Source: Codonopsis lanceolata
Lineage: Eukaryota; Streptophyta; Magnoliopsida; Asterales; Campanulaceae
DNA: 64,000 bases
NCBI GenBank assembly: GCA_013146195.2
Contig: CM028382.1
Location: 113,201,237-113,265,236, forward strand
Reading direction: 5' to 3'
Part shown: piece by piece, positions 10,553 to 23,600 of the stretch
How the letters are laid out: each line of letters opens with the position of its first letter
How positions within the stretch are numbered: the stretch's first letter is position 1
The notes under the pieces: generated by a model
The model's input: the letters and a program-made list of their open reading frames with translations, nothing else
The model's database searches: none
What the model was told of the DNA's origin: nothing
Position numbers and translations under genes: made by a program

Positions 10553-13331
10553 AGGAGTAAATTATGGAAAGTTCTCGCCAAAAATAACATACTAAATTTG
10601 GAAATATTTATAATTTGAATATTTATCTCTTTTTTTTGGAAATTGAAATGAAAATCAATTTATGATGTTAACAATAACTCTTCAGATTCAAATGACTTTT
10701 CAAATATCTTTAGTACATTTAATGTTCTTGACTGGGATTCAAAGTTGAAACATTTTTTATTGTTATTTTTTAGCTTAATTATTAGCTCACAAGTATTAAA
10801 GTTAATTAAATTCAACTCGACATTCATTTGTTTGTGAATGCTCGTGTGGCATTATCTTAACCTTTTTACTTAGGCAAAACCCTCCATTTGGCCACTCAAC
10901 TTTTCAAAAAATTGCAAGGCGGCCACCGAAAATTTAAAACTTGCAATGAGGCCACTGAACTAAATTAATGATGCAAGCGTGCCCATATTTTGGATGGACG
11001 TTAGCTCCACCGTTAAATATGAGTGAAATCTCAATTTTGCCCCCTTTAAATAACAATTATTCCCTTTATGTGATATTAGAAACCCTAAGGGGTCTAATGA
11101 GAAAATATATTGTACATGTCATTTTCAAATTTCAATTTTGACTTCCCCTAATCTCTAAATAAGTAGATTTCAAACCCAATTTTAAATAGTTCATCTTCGT
11201 CTCAATTTACGTTTTGAAACGTCATCCAACAAAAATGGCCAAATAATCATCGGCTGTAGGAAAGAAGAAATCCCCAACTACTAAAAAGGCTTCAAATTCA
11301 CCTCCTTCAACCCTCCATCTGCCTTATTTTTAGACGTAATGGAGAGAGAGATAGAGAGGGGAGCTGTGGATTCGGTGCCTCCAAACTATTAAGTTCGGGT
11401 TTGAGACGAACGGAGATGACGGATCCTAAGAGGCTGGAGATGGAGAATTGCCGGAGAAGAGACAGAAGCGGCAGCTATGAAGATCGATAAAGGTGGGAGG
11501 AAGGCCGCTGGGTGTGAAGCCGGATGGAGATCGAACTGGGGTTGGTGCGGCTTGAGACTGAAGAACTCGGTAGGAGCTGGGTGAGAGAAGGCCGGATCTG
11601 GAGGTGGCTTCGCCGGCGGCTATGAAGATCGATAAAGGTGGGAGGGAGGCCGCTGGATGTGAAGTTGGGGGGAGATCGAACTGGGGTTGGTCATCTATCA
11701 AACCCAGGTCTGAATCTCTCTTTAGGTATCGATTTCTTCATCCTCAGCTTCCACGGTGGTCGGCGAGAAGACGGAGAGTTCAAAGAATCGACTTTAATCT
11801 GAATGAAAATTTGGGGAAGAAAAAAGACAGAGAGTACGTAGGGCTTCAGATCTTCGAATTGAGGCAGTTCAATTCGATCTGGAGAGCAGAAACATCGGGT
11901 TTGGAGTTGGTGTCGGAGTCGTTGATCTGATAACTTCCTCAACGGTGGAGGTGACGGAGGCATCATCAGAATCGTCTGAGATTGGAAGTGAATCCTTCAC
12001 CGTCGGATTATATATATTCTTCATCATCACTTCTTAATTATATAGACCAAATAACCCAGATCTGGGTTTTACAAAGCTTCCCAGATCTTGTCCATCTGGT
12101 TCGATCAAACCCATCTCGAGCATAATACTCATGTGAGACCAATGACGAGAAGAATCACCTACCTCCCTTGTAATTGTCTACCTCAATTATTTATGATGAA
12201 AGTAGAAGAATGTCCCAGTTTTTGCAATTCTATGAAGAAGATGTGGACTTGTTTGATGAGCATGGGACGAAATTGTGATGGAGAAGAAACATTTTGACCC
12301 CTTAGGGTTTCTAAAATCACATAAATTAAGTTTTAGGGGGGTAAAATAGAGATTTGACTCAAAGTTAACGTTTAAGTCTAACATCCGTTAAAAAATGGGC
12401 ACGCTTGCAACATAACTTTAGTTCAGTGGCAAGAATGAAAATTTTAAACTTTTTGTGGCCGCATTGCAAGTTTTTGAAAAGTTGGGTGGCCAAATGATGG
12501 GTTTTGCCTTTTTACTTATGTCTATTTTGTTTAAAAAAATACCAAAATTATTCAAATGTATAACACGAGATAGATAAAAAAAAATGTTCAAAGTGAGAAA
12601 AAAGACTAACATGTCACAATTTCAACCTTTTTTTCATTCACTATATCGCTCAATTTAATTTATTTTCAAGATTTTCTTAGTATAAAACAACAAAGTTAGT
12701 AATCTACCATAATCGGGTTGTAAAAAAAGCAAACTAGATTGTTACCTTCTTACTACGAAGTATAGAGGAGTAAATTATGAAAAGTTCCTGCCAAAAGTAA
12801 TTTACTAAATTTGGAAATATATTAATAATTTGAATATTTATCTTATTTTTTTGGAAATTGAAATGAAAATCAATTTATGATGTTGACAATAACTCTTCAG
12901 ATTCAAATGACTTTTCAAATATCTTTAGTACATTTAATGTTCTTGACTGAGATTCAAAGTTGAAACATTTTTTATTGTTATTTTTTAGCTTAATTTATAG
13001 CTTACAAGTATTAAAGTTAATTAATTTCAACTCGACATTCATGTGTTTGTGAATGCTCGTGTGACATTATCTTAACCTGTTTACTTATGTGTATTTGGTT
13101 TTAAAAAAATACCAAAATTATTCAAATGTATAACACGAGATAAATAAAAAAAAAATTGATCAAAGTGGGAGACAAGACTAACATGTCACAATTTCAACCT
13201 TTTTTTCATTCACTATATCGATCAATTTAATTTATTTTCAAGATTTTCTTAGTATAAAGCAGCAAAGTTAATAATCTACCATAATCAGATCGTCAAAAAA
13301 GTAAACTAGATTGTTACCTTCTTACTACAGA
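10553..13331. repeat. Tandem duplication of about 570 bp, first copy split by a MULE
   Basis: The block opening GGAGTAAATTATGGAAAG at 10553 recurs at 12764 with near identity for over 300 bases. Once the MULE at 10873-12508 is discounted, the first copy continues at 12509-12763 and matches 13085-13331. Both copies end near CTTACTAC(G/A)(A/G)AGTATA. The duplication predates the MULE. It has no coding content. Confidence 0.88.
10873..12508. mobile_element. MULE-1: non-autonomous Mutator-like element with long TIRs
   Basis: The ends are inverted: GGCAAAACCCTCCATTTGG on the left and its near complement ending GGGTTTTGCC on the right. Similarity runs for about 230 bp (10873 to about 11100 and about 12285-12508). 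A perfect 10-bp target duplication TTTTTACTTA flanks it (10863-10872 and 12509-12518). The neighbouring tandem copy shows the unoccupied sequence. The GC-rich interior (11340-11990) carries no transposase. It has an imperfect internal direct repeat at about 11471-11555 and 11614-11697 sharing GCTATGAAGATCGATAAAGG. The interior may be captured host sequence, which I cannot identify. Confidence 0.9.
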
Positions 13332-13687
13332 GTATATAGTAAAAGACTCTCATTAGTAGTTACATTATTATTAATTTTTTAAAATCAAGCTTCACTTGCG
13401 ACTGTACGAGAGCAACACGTAGATGAGGATATTCGAACTTTGTTATGTGATAGTGATAGTTGTAATAGTCATACATGTTCAACAACAAATGTTGTCTATA
13501 AATAAGTATTCTAAAATTTATAATAACCTTTTTAAATTTATTTGATTCTCTAGCTTTAATTTTATTGTTTATTAATTTTCGTTTATTTTATTCATATTAA
13601 AGTTTTTAATTATCTATTACTCAACTTTAATTGAATATATAAATTTATACCCGTGAACAAACCGTACAACGCACGGATGCTTCACTA

Positions 13688-13718
<31 letters not shown>

Positions 13719-15019
13719 ATACTCGTCCGAATCATGTTTTTAAGAATTTTATTTTTCAAAAGTTGCTTATAATAGTAAAAAATCTCAAATTGTTAAAATT
13801 AGAATCTTTTGAACAAATTTCAAATAGGATAAATATTGAAATTAATATATGAATATTTAATATGATATAAAAGAAAACAGTTTAATTAAATGAATCTATT
13901 ATCTTATGAAATTGTTGCAAAGATGTGTGGGCAATATGAATTTTAAATTTACATAACCAATTACAATTGGATCAACTCAATTTACTTCATGATAAAATAA
14001 AATAATAAAATTAATAGTTTCTTAAATTTATCAGAATAGTTAGTAATTTAAAAATAGTTAACAACTGAATACTTTATATCTTAAATTTAAAATAAATAAA
14101 ACTTGAAATAGTAGGAAATTGAATATATTTTTTTATAACTAGTTTAAAAATCTGTCCGGTTTTATTTATTTGTAATTTTAAGATTAGTTTTAAAAAATTT
14201 ATCAGTAACTTTGTATCTGTAAAACTTTTATCTATTAACCGATTATGGTGTTTGTTTTAGTAATTACTAATAGATAGATTTGACATAATTTTTTTTACTG
14301 TTTTCTAAACCATAAAATACATAATTCGAATATATATGTTGTAAATATTAGGAGATATCATGATATTAGGACATTTGATAGAATCTTTAAGTGAGAGATA
14401 ATGTTTACATAATAAAATATTTTATATTAAATCAAAAAATATTTTTATCTGTAAAACTTTGAAATCAAATTTGATAAAATCATTTCACGGGAAATCATCA
14501 CATGGTAGTTGTGACTTATATTTTAGTTATAGTTAATAGATAAGAGCACACACGTGGAAACATATAATTCTTTAAAAAAAAATCTCATTTCACAAGAAGC
14601 TGCCACGTGGCAGCTGCAGTTTCTGTTTTAGTAATAGTACTAGGTTATCACCTTTGCGATGCACGGTTGATTTAGTGTTGTTTCTGAAACTTATTTTTGT
14701 AGATATAATCTACAAGCTATTTGAATGAACAAACAACAGCAAGATATCATCATAATTAATAAATAAATAAATAAGCGTGAGATCACACCAAATCATCAAA
14801 CCGAAAATTCATGCGAATTATAAAATCGAACAATTATTCTTAGTGTGAGTGTGAGACGGAGGGAGGGGAGGGGAAGTACCATGAAGACAGACTCGTCAAG
14901 GAGGTGTTTGATGGAGGGGAAGTATTTCGTAGTGGTTGTTTGTAGTGTTGGTGAAACACATTTAATTAAATTGGATAACATCTATTTTAAATTGACCGAA
15001 TTTTGGCAAAATAATAAAA
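13332..15019. other. AT-rich non-coding DNA with a Helitron-like terminus
   Basis: No gene is seen. Near 13662-13676 there is a short imperfect hairpin (CCGTAC/GCACGG) followed after eight bases by CTAGT, as at Helitron 3' ends. A mixed GT/AT microsatellite follows at 13689-13718. Segments near 14530-14680 (CCACGTGGCAGCTGC, then GATGCACGGTTGATTTAG) recur in diverged form near 16815-16930 and 17225-17330, so they belong to a dispersed repeat family. Confidence 0.45.
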
Positions 15020-15405
15020 CTTAAAAAACTTTTACCATGGGAATTGATGAGTCATAATCAAATGAAACTAATCTAAATCAAATGTAATAAAATCTACCCG
15101 GTACAAACCGAATTGGCAGAAAAAAAGGTTAAAAAAAACTTTTGCCATGAAAATTAAAGAGTTTTAATCAATTGAAACACGTCTAAATCAAATGTGATAA
15201 AATTCATCTGTCAAAAAAAACTTTTACCATGAAAATTTGGAGTCATAATCAAGTGAAACACGTTTTAATCAAATGTGATAAAATCTATATGGTATTAATT
15301 GATTTTGACAACAAAAAATTGTAAAAAACAAAAAATAAAAAAATTATCATGTATAAAGGAGGCACCGGTTTTAAAATCTATCACGTTTTAATTTTGGTAG
15401 CAATT

Positions 15406-15440
<35 letters not shown>

Positions 15441-16830
15441 TACCGTATGCACGGTTTTAATAGTTTTTTTTGCAAAAGTTGTTTATAATAAGATAATTTT
15501 CTAAACTTGTAATAAATAATTAAAATTTTTAATTAGAATAATTTGAAAAAAACAAAAAATAAGGTAAATATTCAAAATTGATCATATGAATATGTAATCG
15601 AAAGATTAAAACCTATGAGAATTGATAAAATCTATCTTCAAAAAAAATTACCATGAAAATTTGGATTCCTAATAAAGTGAAACATATTTAAATCAAATGT
15701 GAGAAAATATATTCGGTATTAACTAATTTTGGCAACAAAAAATGGTAAAATAAAAACATTTTACCATGTATAAAGCAGACATCAGTTTTAAAATCTATCC
15801 GGTTTTAATTTTTGGCAACCAAAAAAAAAAAAAAAGAAGAATTTATATATATAGTACCGTATGCACAGTCTTAGTAGTTTTTTTTTTTTTTTAAAAGTTG
15901 TTTATAATAAGATTATTTTCTAAACTTGTAATAAATAGTTAAAAATTTGAAAAAAAATTGAAAAATAAGGTAAATATTCACAATTGATCATATGAATATG
16001 TAATTGAAAGATTAAAACCTATGAGAATTGATAAAATCTATCCGCCAAAAAAACTTTTACCATGAAAATTTAGAGTCATAATCAAGTGAAATACGTTTAA
16101 ATCAAATGTGATAAAATATATCCGGCATTAACTAATTTTTGCAGAAAAAATGGTAAAAACACTTTTCCCATGTATAAATCAAATGTGATATATATATATA
16201 TATATATTCACATGAAAAATCTATTCACCAAAAAAACTTACAATGAAAATTTGGAGTCATAATCAAGTGAAACGTGTTTAAATCAAATGTGATAAAATAT
16301 ATCCGATATTAACCGATTTTGGCATTAAAAATGGTAAAAAAAAAAACCTTTTACGATGTATAAAGGAAGTAGCAGTTTTAAAATATATCCGGTTTAAAAT
16401 AATACTATAAATACATATATAGTACCGTATGCACGGTTTTAGTAGTTTTTTTTGTGTAAAAATTATTTATAATAAGATGATTTTCTAAACTTGTAATAAA
16501 TAGTTAAAAATTTTAATTAAAATAATGTGAAAACAATGAAAAATAAGGTAAATATTCAAAATTGATCATATGAATATGTAATTGAAAGATTAAATATATG
16601 AGAATTGATAAAATCTATTCGTGAAAAAACACTTTTACCATTAAAATTTGGAGTCTTAATCAAGTGAAACACGCCTAAATCAAATGTAATAAAAATCTAT
16701 CTCGTACTAACCGATTTTGGTAAAAAAAAAATATTTTTTTTTACCATTTATAAAGGAGGCATCAGTTTTAAAATCTATCCGATTTTAATTTTTGGCAGCA
16801 AAGAAAAAGAAAAAAAAATTCACAACTTCA
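15020..16830. repeat. Nested tandem repeat block with a roughly 75-bp core
   Basis: A core reading TTTTACCATGAAAATTTGG, then AGTCATAATCAAGTGAAACA, then AAATCAAATGTGATAAAATC occurs about seven times (near 15030, 15145, 15215, 15640, 16055, 16230 and 16630). A larger unit of about 410 bp adds ATAGTACCGTATGCACGG and a T-run, starting near 15441, 15855 and 16423. The third interval is longer because a partial unit is duplicated. ACCGT/ACGGT forms a short perfect inverted repeat in each large unit. It has no coding content. Confidence 0.85.
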
Positions 16831-16952
16831 CAAGAAGTTGACACGTCGAAACACATAATTCGTTTAAAACTTTATGCATTCAACACAAAGTTGTCATGTG
16901 GCAGCAGCGCCTTCTATTTAAATAATAATTAATAGATTAGTAATTAATAATT

Positions 16953-17007
<55 letters not shown>

Positions 17008-17494
17008 TAGAAGAACAAATAACATAAAATTATCTTGTGAATAATTTGTATTAATTAAATAGTATGAAAATGAAAAGAGATGAAAATTGAAGAGTTTCGG
17101 TCAAATTAAACTTGTATAAATTAAACAGAATAAAATCAAATTAGTTTTAAGATTTTTATCTTATCTAATTAGATTTAAGATTTTTATCTTTAATTAATCA
17201 ATTTTGAAAAAAATATAAAACATTTACTATTTTAATGGTGACACATGGCATCACAAAATCCTTTTTAAAAATTTAGTTTTTCACTACGTGACAGCAACGG
17301 CTTTTGTTTTTGTAATAGTTATATAGTGAATATTCTCACATTAAAGTTGATTGGTTTGAGCTCTAAGCCCTAAACTTTGAAATTGAAATATATAGTGAAT
17401 TGGGACGGGATGGGATACTGTATACATGATGGAGAATCTTCAATTATAAAAGCAATGCGTTCAAATTTTAAGGTACTTTGAGGAAAGTGGGATA
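16831..17494. other. AT-rich non-coding DNA with a TA microsatellite
   Basis: A TA dinucleotide run occupies about 16956-17007. The flanking sequence has two diverged copies of a dispersed repeat (ACACRTSG...GTGRCAGCARCG...TTTTGTAATAGT). No gene is seen. Confidence 0.6.
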
Positions 17495-17700
17495 CTCCAG
17501 TCGTTCCATCAAAAGAGTTTATGTTTAAAATGTTATTATAAAAAAAAATGTTTGAGTATAATCAATATGTTAATTAATAGCAAACATGAGGGTAAAGTTG
17601 AAAAATTATGAAAATAATAAACATATTTTTTTAAAAGTAAGTTTTTAAAATGAAATATCTCAAAATAGTGCAATAAACTTTTTACCCGAAAGAGATGGAG
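17495..17700. mobile_element. Stowaway-type MITE (Tc1/mariner)
   Basis: It starts CTCCAGTCGTTCC and ends AGAGATGGAG, with TA duplicated at both ends (17493-17494 and 17701-17702). CTCC(C/A)...GGAG ends with a TA target are diagnostic for Stowaway. Length 206 bp, AT-rich interior without coding capacity. Confidence 0.85.
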
Positions 17701-18067
17701 TATATAAACGATAAGCACTTTGTTTCAATGTGTGCATGGTGGTAGTGACTGATCTGATGATAGTAACTAACTAGAATAGAAACCCACCCCCTACTCCTAC
17801 TCCTAGTCCTAGAGGATGCATCCGGACACAATACAAGTTTTATGAACCAGGAGGGGAAGCCGGGAAGGGGGTGTCACAGTCGCAGGTTGCCACATTTGTG
17901 GTACAAATACAAGTTCCGATATAGATCGATCTACTCCGGCAATAGACAACCTTAGAGTTAGAGTTCACATAAGTAGAATGAACAACCAAAATAATGTGAA
18001 ATGAAAATGAAATGGCTGCTAGTCCTACACATTCGTATTTGTGCAGTAAAAAAATTACATTAATTAA
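17701..18067. other. Unassigned non-coding segment
   Basis: Moderately GC-rich stretch (17760-17960). A minus-strand reading frame across 17840-18067 encodes a Cys-rich tail (CICTTNVATCDCDTP), but its upstream part lies inside the adjacent MITE. It may be the end of a degraded exon. No assignment is possible. Confidence 0.3.
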
Positions 18068-18375
18068 GGGCTCGTTTGGTGCAGCGTTTTGAAAATGCAG
18101 CTTTTTCAAAACGCAACGTTTTTAAAACGCAGTGTTTTCAAAACGCAGTTTTATTTTTATAAATGCGTTTGGAAAATTATTTCAAAACGCTATTTTTCAT
18201 AAACAGACTAGTTGAAAATGTAGCATATTTTTAAAACGCTACAAATTGGAGCGTTTTAAAACGCTCCACGTTTTTAAAACGATGCGTTTTAAAACGCTGC
18301 ATTGAAACACTTTTAAAGAGAAAACGCTGCGTTTTTTACCAGCGTTTTGACCAAAACGCTCTACCAAACAAGCAC
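18068..18375. mobile_element. Tourist-like MITE (PIF/Harbinger type)
   Basis: The ends GGGCTCGTTTGGTGCAGCG and CGCTCTACCAAACAAGCAC are imperfect inverted repeats. TAA is duplicated on both sides (18065-18067 and 18376-18378). The 308-bp interior is filled with AAAACGC/GCGTTTT motifs in both orientations and can fold extensively. A 3-bp TAA/TTA target and GGGCTCGTTTGG ends are typical of this group. Confidence 0.85.
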
Positions 18376-18416
18376 TAAATTTCGATTGAATATCTCATTC
18401 CCTATTATCCACTATA

Positions 18417-18426
18417 TATCTATCTA

Positions 18427-18476
<50 letters not shown>

Positions 18477-18477
18477 C
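18417..18477. repeat. (CT)n(AT)n compound microsatellite
   Basis: A run of CT dinucleotides passing into TA dinucleotides. Confidence 0.98.
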
Positions 18478-20474
18478 AGCGAGACGCTATTTTCACTATA
18501 ATTTTTATTTATCAACTATATTTTTAATTATTACATTAAATAAATACATGTTTTGATAAAATATTTTTTTAAAATTGACTAATCAAGTTACTTTCTTAAT
18601 TACCTTCTCACATTATTTTTTTGATCAAACATCAATGGATAACATAATTATTATATGTATTTTTTAACATTTTAATTCTCAACAAACAATGTACTTTTTT
18701 TTTTGTAATAAGTATGTTTAATCAATTTTTCTTATCAATCACTCACGATTCATTTTCCATTATCATAAAAATAATATGATTAATACATTTTCTACCAAAC
18801 TTTTAGAATATATTGGATATTTTATTATCAAAAATTAATATTCTAATTTAGTTTAAAAATATTATTTTAAAATATCAATTCAATTATTATGATTGGTATT
18901 AACCTGAATATTGGTTTCAATCAACTCAAGAATTAAATTTTTGAATCAATTATAAAGGTAGGCAAAAGATTTAAATATTACGATACTATTTCATATTATG
19001 ATTTTAATATTCGATCATATTGTAGTTGTGATATTTGTTCCATCCCAACTCTATATTTAAAAAGTTTAAATATTAAAGGATATATAATTATTATTAGAGT
19101 TGGTTATAATTACAATAATGTTGAGCATAATCAATACGTTAACATTAAATGTGGGAGGTAATGTTGAAATATTTTGAAAATTGTAGATATGATTTTTGAA
19201 AATACTCTTAATGTAAAGCATTTCAAAATAGTATGATGACCTCTTTACTTGAAACTGAGTGAGTATTACTTTATTTGTACACTTTGATAATATTTGCTTT
19301 GTGATTCAAGGCCTAATATTGGTAATTTTAAACTTTCCCTCTCTTTGGCCCATATTTTCTCCCTATATTTCTCCTACTTCTTTTTCAATCATTATTGAAA
19401 CAAAACTCAAAATTTAAATAAAGCAAACGTATCATTTACATTGATTTTCTTTTTATTACATACTTTAATCGACCTCTGTACCATTAAATTTTCGACCATC
19501 ATCATGTATACTAAATGGAAAATAAAAAGAAAACAAACATCTTTTATAATTTTTTTCGTACAAATCAATGTGTCAAATATATGTTGCATTAAAAAATACA
19601 TCATACGTTAAGTCATATATAATCTAAATTTGAATGAAAAAAATTGTAAAAAAACAATCCTAATATAAAGTAGAATAATAGTCCCTAAATTATTGAAAAT
19701 AATTGTCCACTTTGAAACTTTCCTTTTAGAACATGGGCCACATACACATGGACTTTAAAGGAAACTATACATTAAACCAATATAAATAATCAAGTCAATT
19801 ACTATTACTATATCCGGGTATTACTATTACTATATCCATTCCATTGAACGAGTAAGGAAGTAGGATTCTCATGTTAGTATACTACAACTTTGTGTGTTAG
19901 GATTTTAAGGTTTGAAGATCCATTGAACAAGAGAACCGAAAAAAAAAAAAAAAAAGAGTGAGGCATGATAACATTCCTTTTCAAGCCTAAAACTTTGGGG
20001 CCAAATTATTTTCATTGCCGCTTAATGAATGATTTCAGAATTTTTTTGATGCCAATTCCTAAATTAATGGAGGGAAAAAAATCAGATTTTGGAAACTCCT
20101 AAAGTTATGGAAGGAATATTTGGAGGACATATCTTTGGAAGGAAAATCAAATCAAAGAATACGTGTTAAAGGGATTTATCTTTAGAAGGAAAATTATGGA
20201 GGGTATACGTATTCGGAGGACTTATGTTTGGAAGGATCAAATTTCCATTAATGATTAGGAGTAATCATCGATCAGTGAATGAATTTACTGTTAAAATAAT
20301 GGGTCAAGGTATAGAAAACCGAATCCGGACTCGAATGATAGAGCTTTACTGGGAGAGTGTGCATAAATTAATGAAAGAGAGAGAGAGAGGGTGCAAAGCC
20401 GCAAAGGGTATTATCATCAAAATATAATTTATAGACCCTCATTAATTACCTTTCTTAATATGTGTGTTTAGTCA
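18478..20474. other. AT-rich non-coding DNA with a diverged Stowaway relative
   Basis: About 19075-19264 resembles the Stowaway MITE at 17495-17700: it shares TTGAGYATAATCAATAYGTT, GGGWGGTAAWGTTGAAA and CATTTCAAAATAGT, and ends near GTGAGTATTA. Elsewhere only AT-rich DNA is seen, with a short TATCCRKKTATTACTATTAC duplication near 19800-19840 and a poly-A run near 19940. No gene is supported. Confidence 0.55.
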
Positions 20475-20614
20475 GAGTCCAGATCTCCTGTACCACTTGT
20501 GTGTACCATTGGTGTACCACTTTTCATCTCAACCATTGATTGAAATGCAATAGTTGGGATGTAATGATGAAGATGAAAAGTGGTACACCTAAGTGGTACA
20601 GGAGATCTGGACTC
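20475..20614. mobile_element. Small foldback MITE, 140 bp
   Basis: The ends are near-perfect inverted repeats: GAGTCCAGATCTCCTGTACC on the left and its complement GGTACAGGAGATCTGGACTC on the right. Similarity continues inward through AAGTGGTACAC. No clear target duplication is visible, so the superfamily is not assigned. Confidence 0.8.
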
Positions 20615-20639
20615 AGTCTGGGATGGAGCGAGTACTACT

Positions 20640-23600
20640 TATCTCTACCCCTAATGTGAAATTCAGTCTGGTACCTTTTCTCAAAAATTTAATCGCTACA
20701 TTACCTCGTCTCTTTTTTCAACAGTTAAAGTCCGCTTTTGAAATATTGTTCCTAAAATACTCAGATCTTCTCCTTTCACAGCTTCGACCAACATTTCTTC
20801 TACAACTCCAATAAATTCTTCCTAAATTATTCGAAAATCACAATTATTGCGGCAATGGGTCGACGAATCAACACCCTATCGTGGGAGTTTGGGGGCAATG
20901 CCCCCAAGAGGTAAACAATTTTTTCTGATTCATTAAGCACGATGCTGGAATGAGCCTACGCTGAGTTGAAGGATTTTTCAGAAAAAACGAAGACGGAGGA
21001 GGAAGAAGATAACTTACGACGAAGGAAGATGAAGAAGGTGAAAGAGTTGCAGTCGAAATAAGTTTGCATCACGATGCATCGAATTTCAATCGTGATGCAT
21101 CAATTTGGAGCCTCGATGCATCGTTATAAAATGGGAGATTTTGATGCATGCTGGTGTGCAACGCGATGCACAAAAGCATTCATCAAAATCATGCATCGCA
21201 ATTGAATTTCATGCATCGCGTTGCACAAATTGATGCTATGTGATGCACTGAGTAAGTGCTTCATAGTGCGCATTCGGTTCATTAAGGCAATCGTAATCAT
21301 TTCGCCCTCAAATGTCTTTTTGCAATTAAAAAAATATAGGGTATTATAGCGGGTGAAAATTCTACAAAGTGAACCGGCCCGCAATTTATTGTTTATTATT
21401 CATTTATGCTATACATTTACATATACATTATATTACCCAGAGATGTTGAATCATGTACCTAAGCCTAAATCCAATCAATAGGCCCAATAATTAGCATGGG
21501 CTTTAACAGATTCCCTATTTCGCAAGTAGTTTCGATTGATCTCCACATGGGCTCAACAACAATATATGAGTTTAATACCTGTGGGCTGACCTGTATAATT
21601 ACTGCTTCATTAATTCCTTCTATAATCCAAGAAAAGAGCTGGGATTTGGGCCGGTCCAATTTGATATGTTTTCCACCGTTACAGTATCCTATCTTTTTTA
21701 AGGGAGATAACCGGGCCCATAATTTTTGGAGAAATTATAACCTCTTCAATCTATTTTCTTTTTATCAACCGGTTAAGTACATTTTTTTGAGGTAAAATGC
21801 TGATGATACCCTTAATGAAGGAAATACATGCGTACAATTCCCGCCCAAAATTAGGTATCATGAAAAATATGGACATCGGAGTAAATATTATACTTTGGGA
21901 TGGAAAAAAGTGATGTTGAGAATGAAAAAAAATATTTTGACTTTCTCTTTCTCTCACACACTCCCATTATGCATTTCTCTTTTTGACGTTGGGAATGAAA
22001 AAAAAATGACGTTGGGCATCTCTCTTTATGCATTATCTCTCTCCTCAATTCCACCAATTTTCTTCCTTTCTATATCTCTCTCACTTCCTTTTTTATTTTT
22101 TGGGCACCGCAATGTAAATATTGGGCATCATAATTTAGGCATTGCAATACAAATATTGGGCATTGCAGTGCAAAAACCCTTGCCTAAATTTGGGCATCGC
22201 AATGCAAAAGCTGACCAACAACTCCTCTGATATTTAACTTCATCATTTCATATGTTATGTTTGAACAAGTAGAAACCAAACATGACGTAAAAGGTAAATG
22301 AAAGAGACATGTTTCAACATTTTTTTACCCATAAGCAACAAACCACAAAATCCAAAATGAAAGACAGACAGTACTGAGTACTATCCCTTAAAGACTTAAT
22401 GTGTCCATGTCGAACTACGCCGACCACCATGTCTGCTCCGGTCTTCCTCACTATATGTACCTCCAATCAATCGATAGCCCCCCGCAAATTCTGACGCAAG
22501 CATCGCAACATCCAACGCAAGCATTGCAACATACGACACAAGCATCGCAAAAATACGACGTCCCCTCTCAGTTTGGTCTCCGCCCGAACTGGCCTCAAAG
22601 CGGTACATAGAAAAGCTACTTGACTAAAAGACAGGCGGATTGAGGGAGAGCATGGTCCATCAGTCTTCCGAAGTGTTGTCATTTCCTTGTCTAATCTTGA
22701 AGATCTTTCTTGATCTCCCTCCCTTAAGGCATAAATAGACAATTTCTTCCGTTGTCGCCGTTTGAGTCTTAGTTTTTTCCTATTTCATTCCACCGCTTCC
22801 TCAGATAAGATGATGAAGATGCAGTGAGAGAGAGACAAAGTGAGAGAGCTAGATTATTTTAAGAAAATGAAATAGGATGAAAATTGATTCGTAAGGTATA
22901 ATTGTGTCATTGTTATATTAGGGGTATTTCAGGAACAATTTTATGAAATTTCCTTTTTCGGTTAAAAAAAATAGCGGATTGGAGAGGTTAAAGATCTATG
23001 AAAGTGTACCGGCCAGCAATTATTCCTTTTTAAAATCGGAAAATGACACTTTTGAGGCGAAAAAACTACGATGCCCTTTTATGAATCTAAGGCACGCTAC
23101 GGATCACTTACTCAATGTGCATTGTGTTGCATCAATTTATACATCGTGATACAAAAAGGCAAGCTCCAATTGATGTATCGCATTGCAAATTATAACGAAC
23201 AAGGCATTCATGTTCATTCTTAACGCAATCAACAAATGATTTCAAATTGATGCATCCTTTCTACATCCCAAATACAAATCAATGGATCGTGATTGACAAA
23301 TGATGCAATGTCATTCAAAATTGATGCATCCAGATTTAAAAATTATGTTCATTAACAAATAAATTTCTATTCGAGCATTTCATCGAACAGTGTATATGCA
23401 TAACAACACAACACACAAACTTAATCCATTTTGAATCAAAAACACAAACACAATGAAAGAAGAAGACACAAGTGAAACTGAAAATCTGTAGATGAATAGG
23501 AAATAGAATAAGAAGTTAGGGTAATAGAGTAATCGAATTCAAGGTGAAGAAGAACATCACCACCCTATCTCCCCATCCTCTTTGCTCTTCATCCATGTGA

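Noticed and set aside
10172..10618. Reading frames rich in Tyr-Ile repeats on both strands
   Set aside because: They are translations of AT microsatellites; the same applies near 18347-18556, 23661-23912 and 54749-55099.
17840..18109. Minus-strand 89-codon Cys-rich frame as a peptide gene
   Set aside because: Its first third lies inside a MITE and no signal peptide or known Cys pattern is visible.
20224..20814. Short frames near 20224-20427 and 20593-20814
   Set aside because: One is Arg/Glu-rich from GA repeats, the other crosses a MITE end; no supporting structure.
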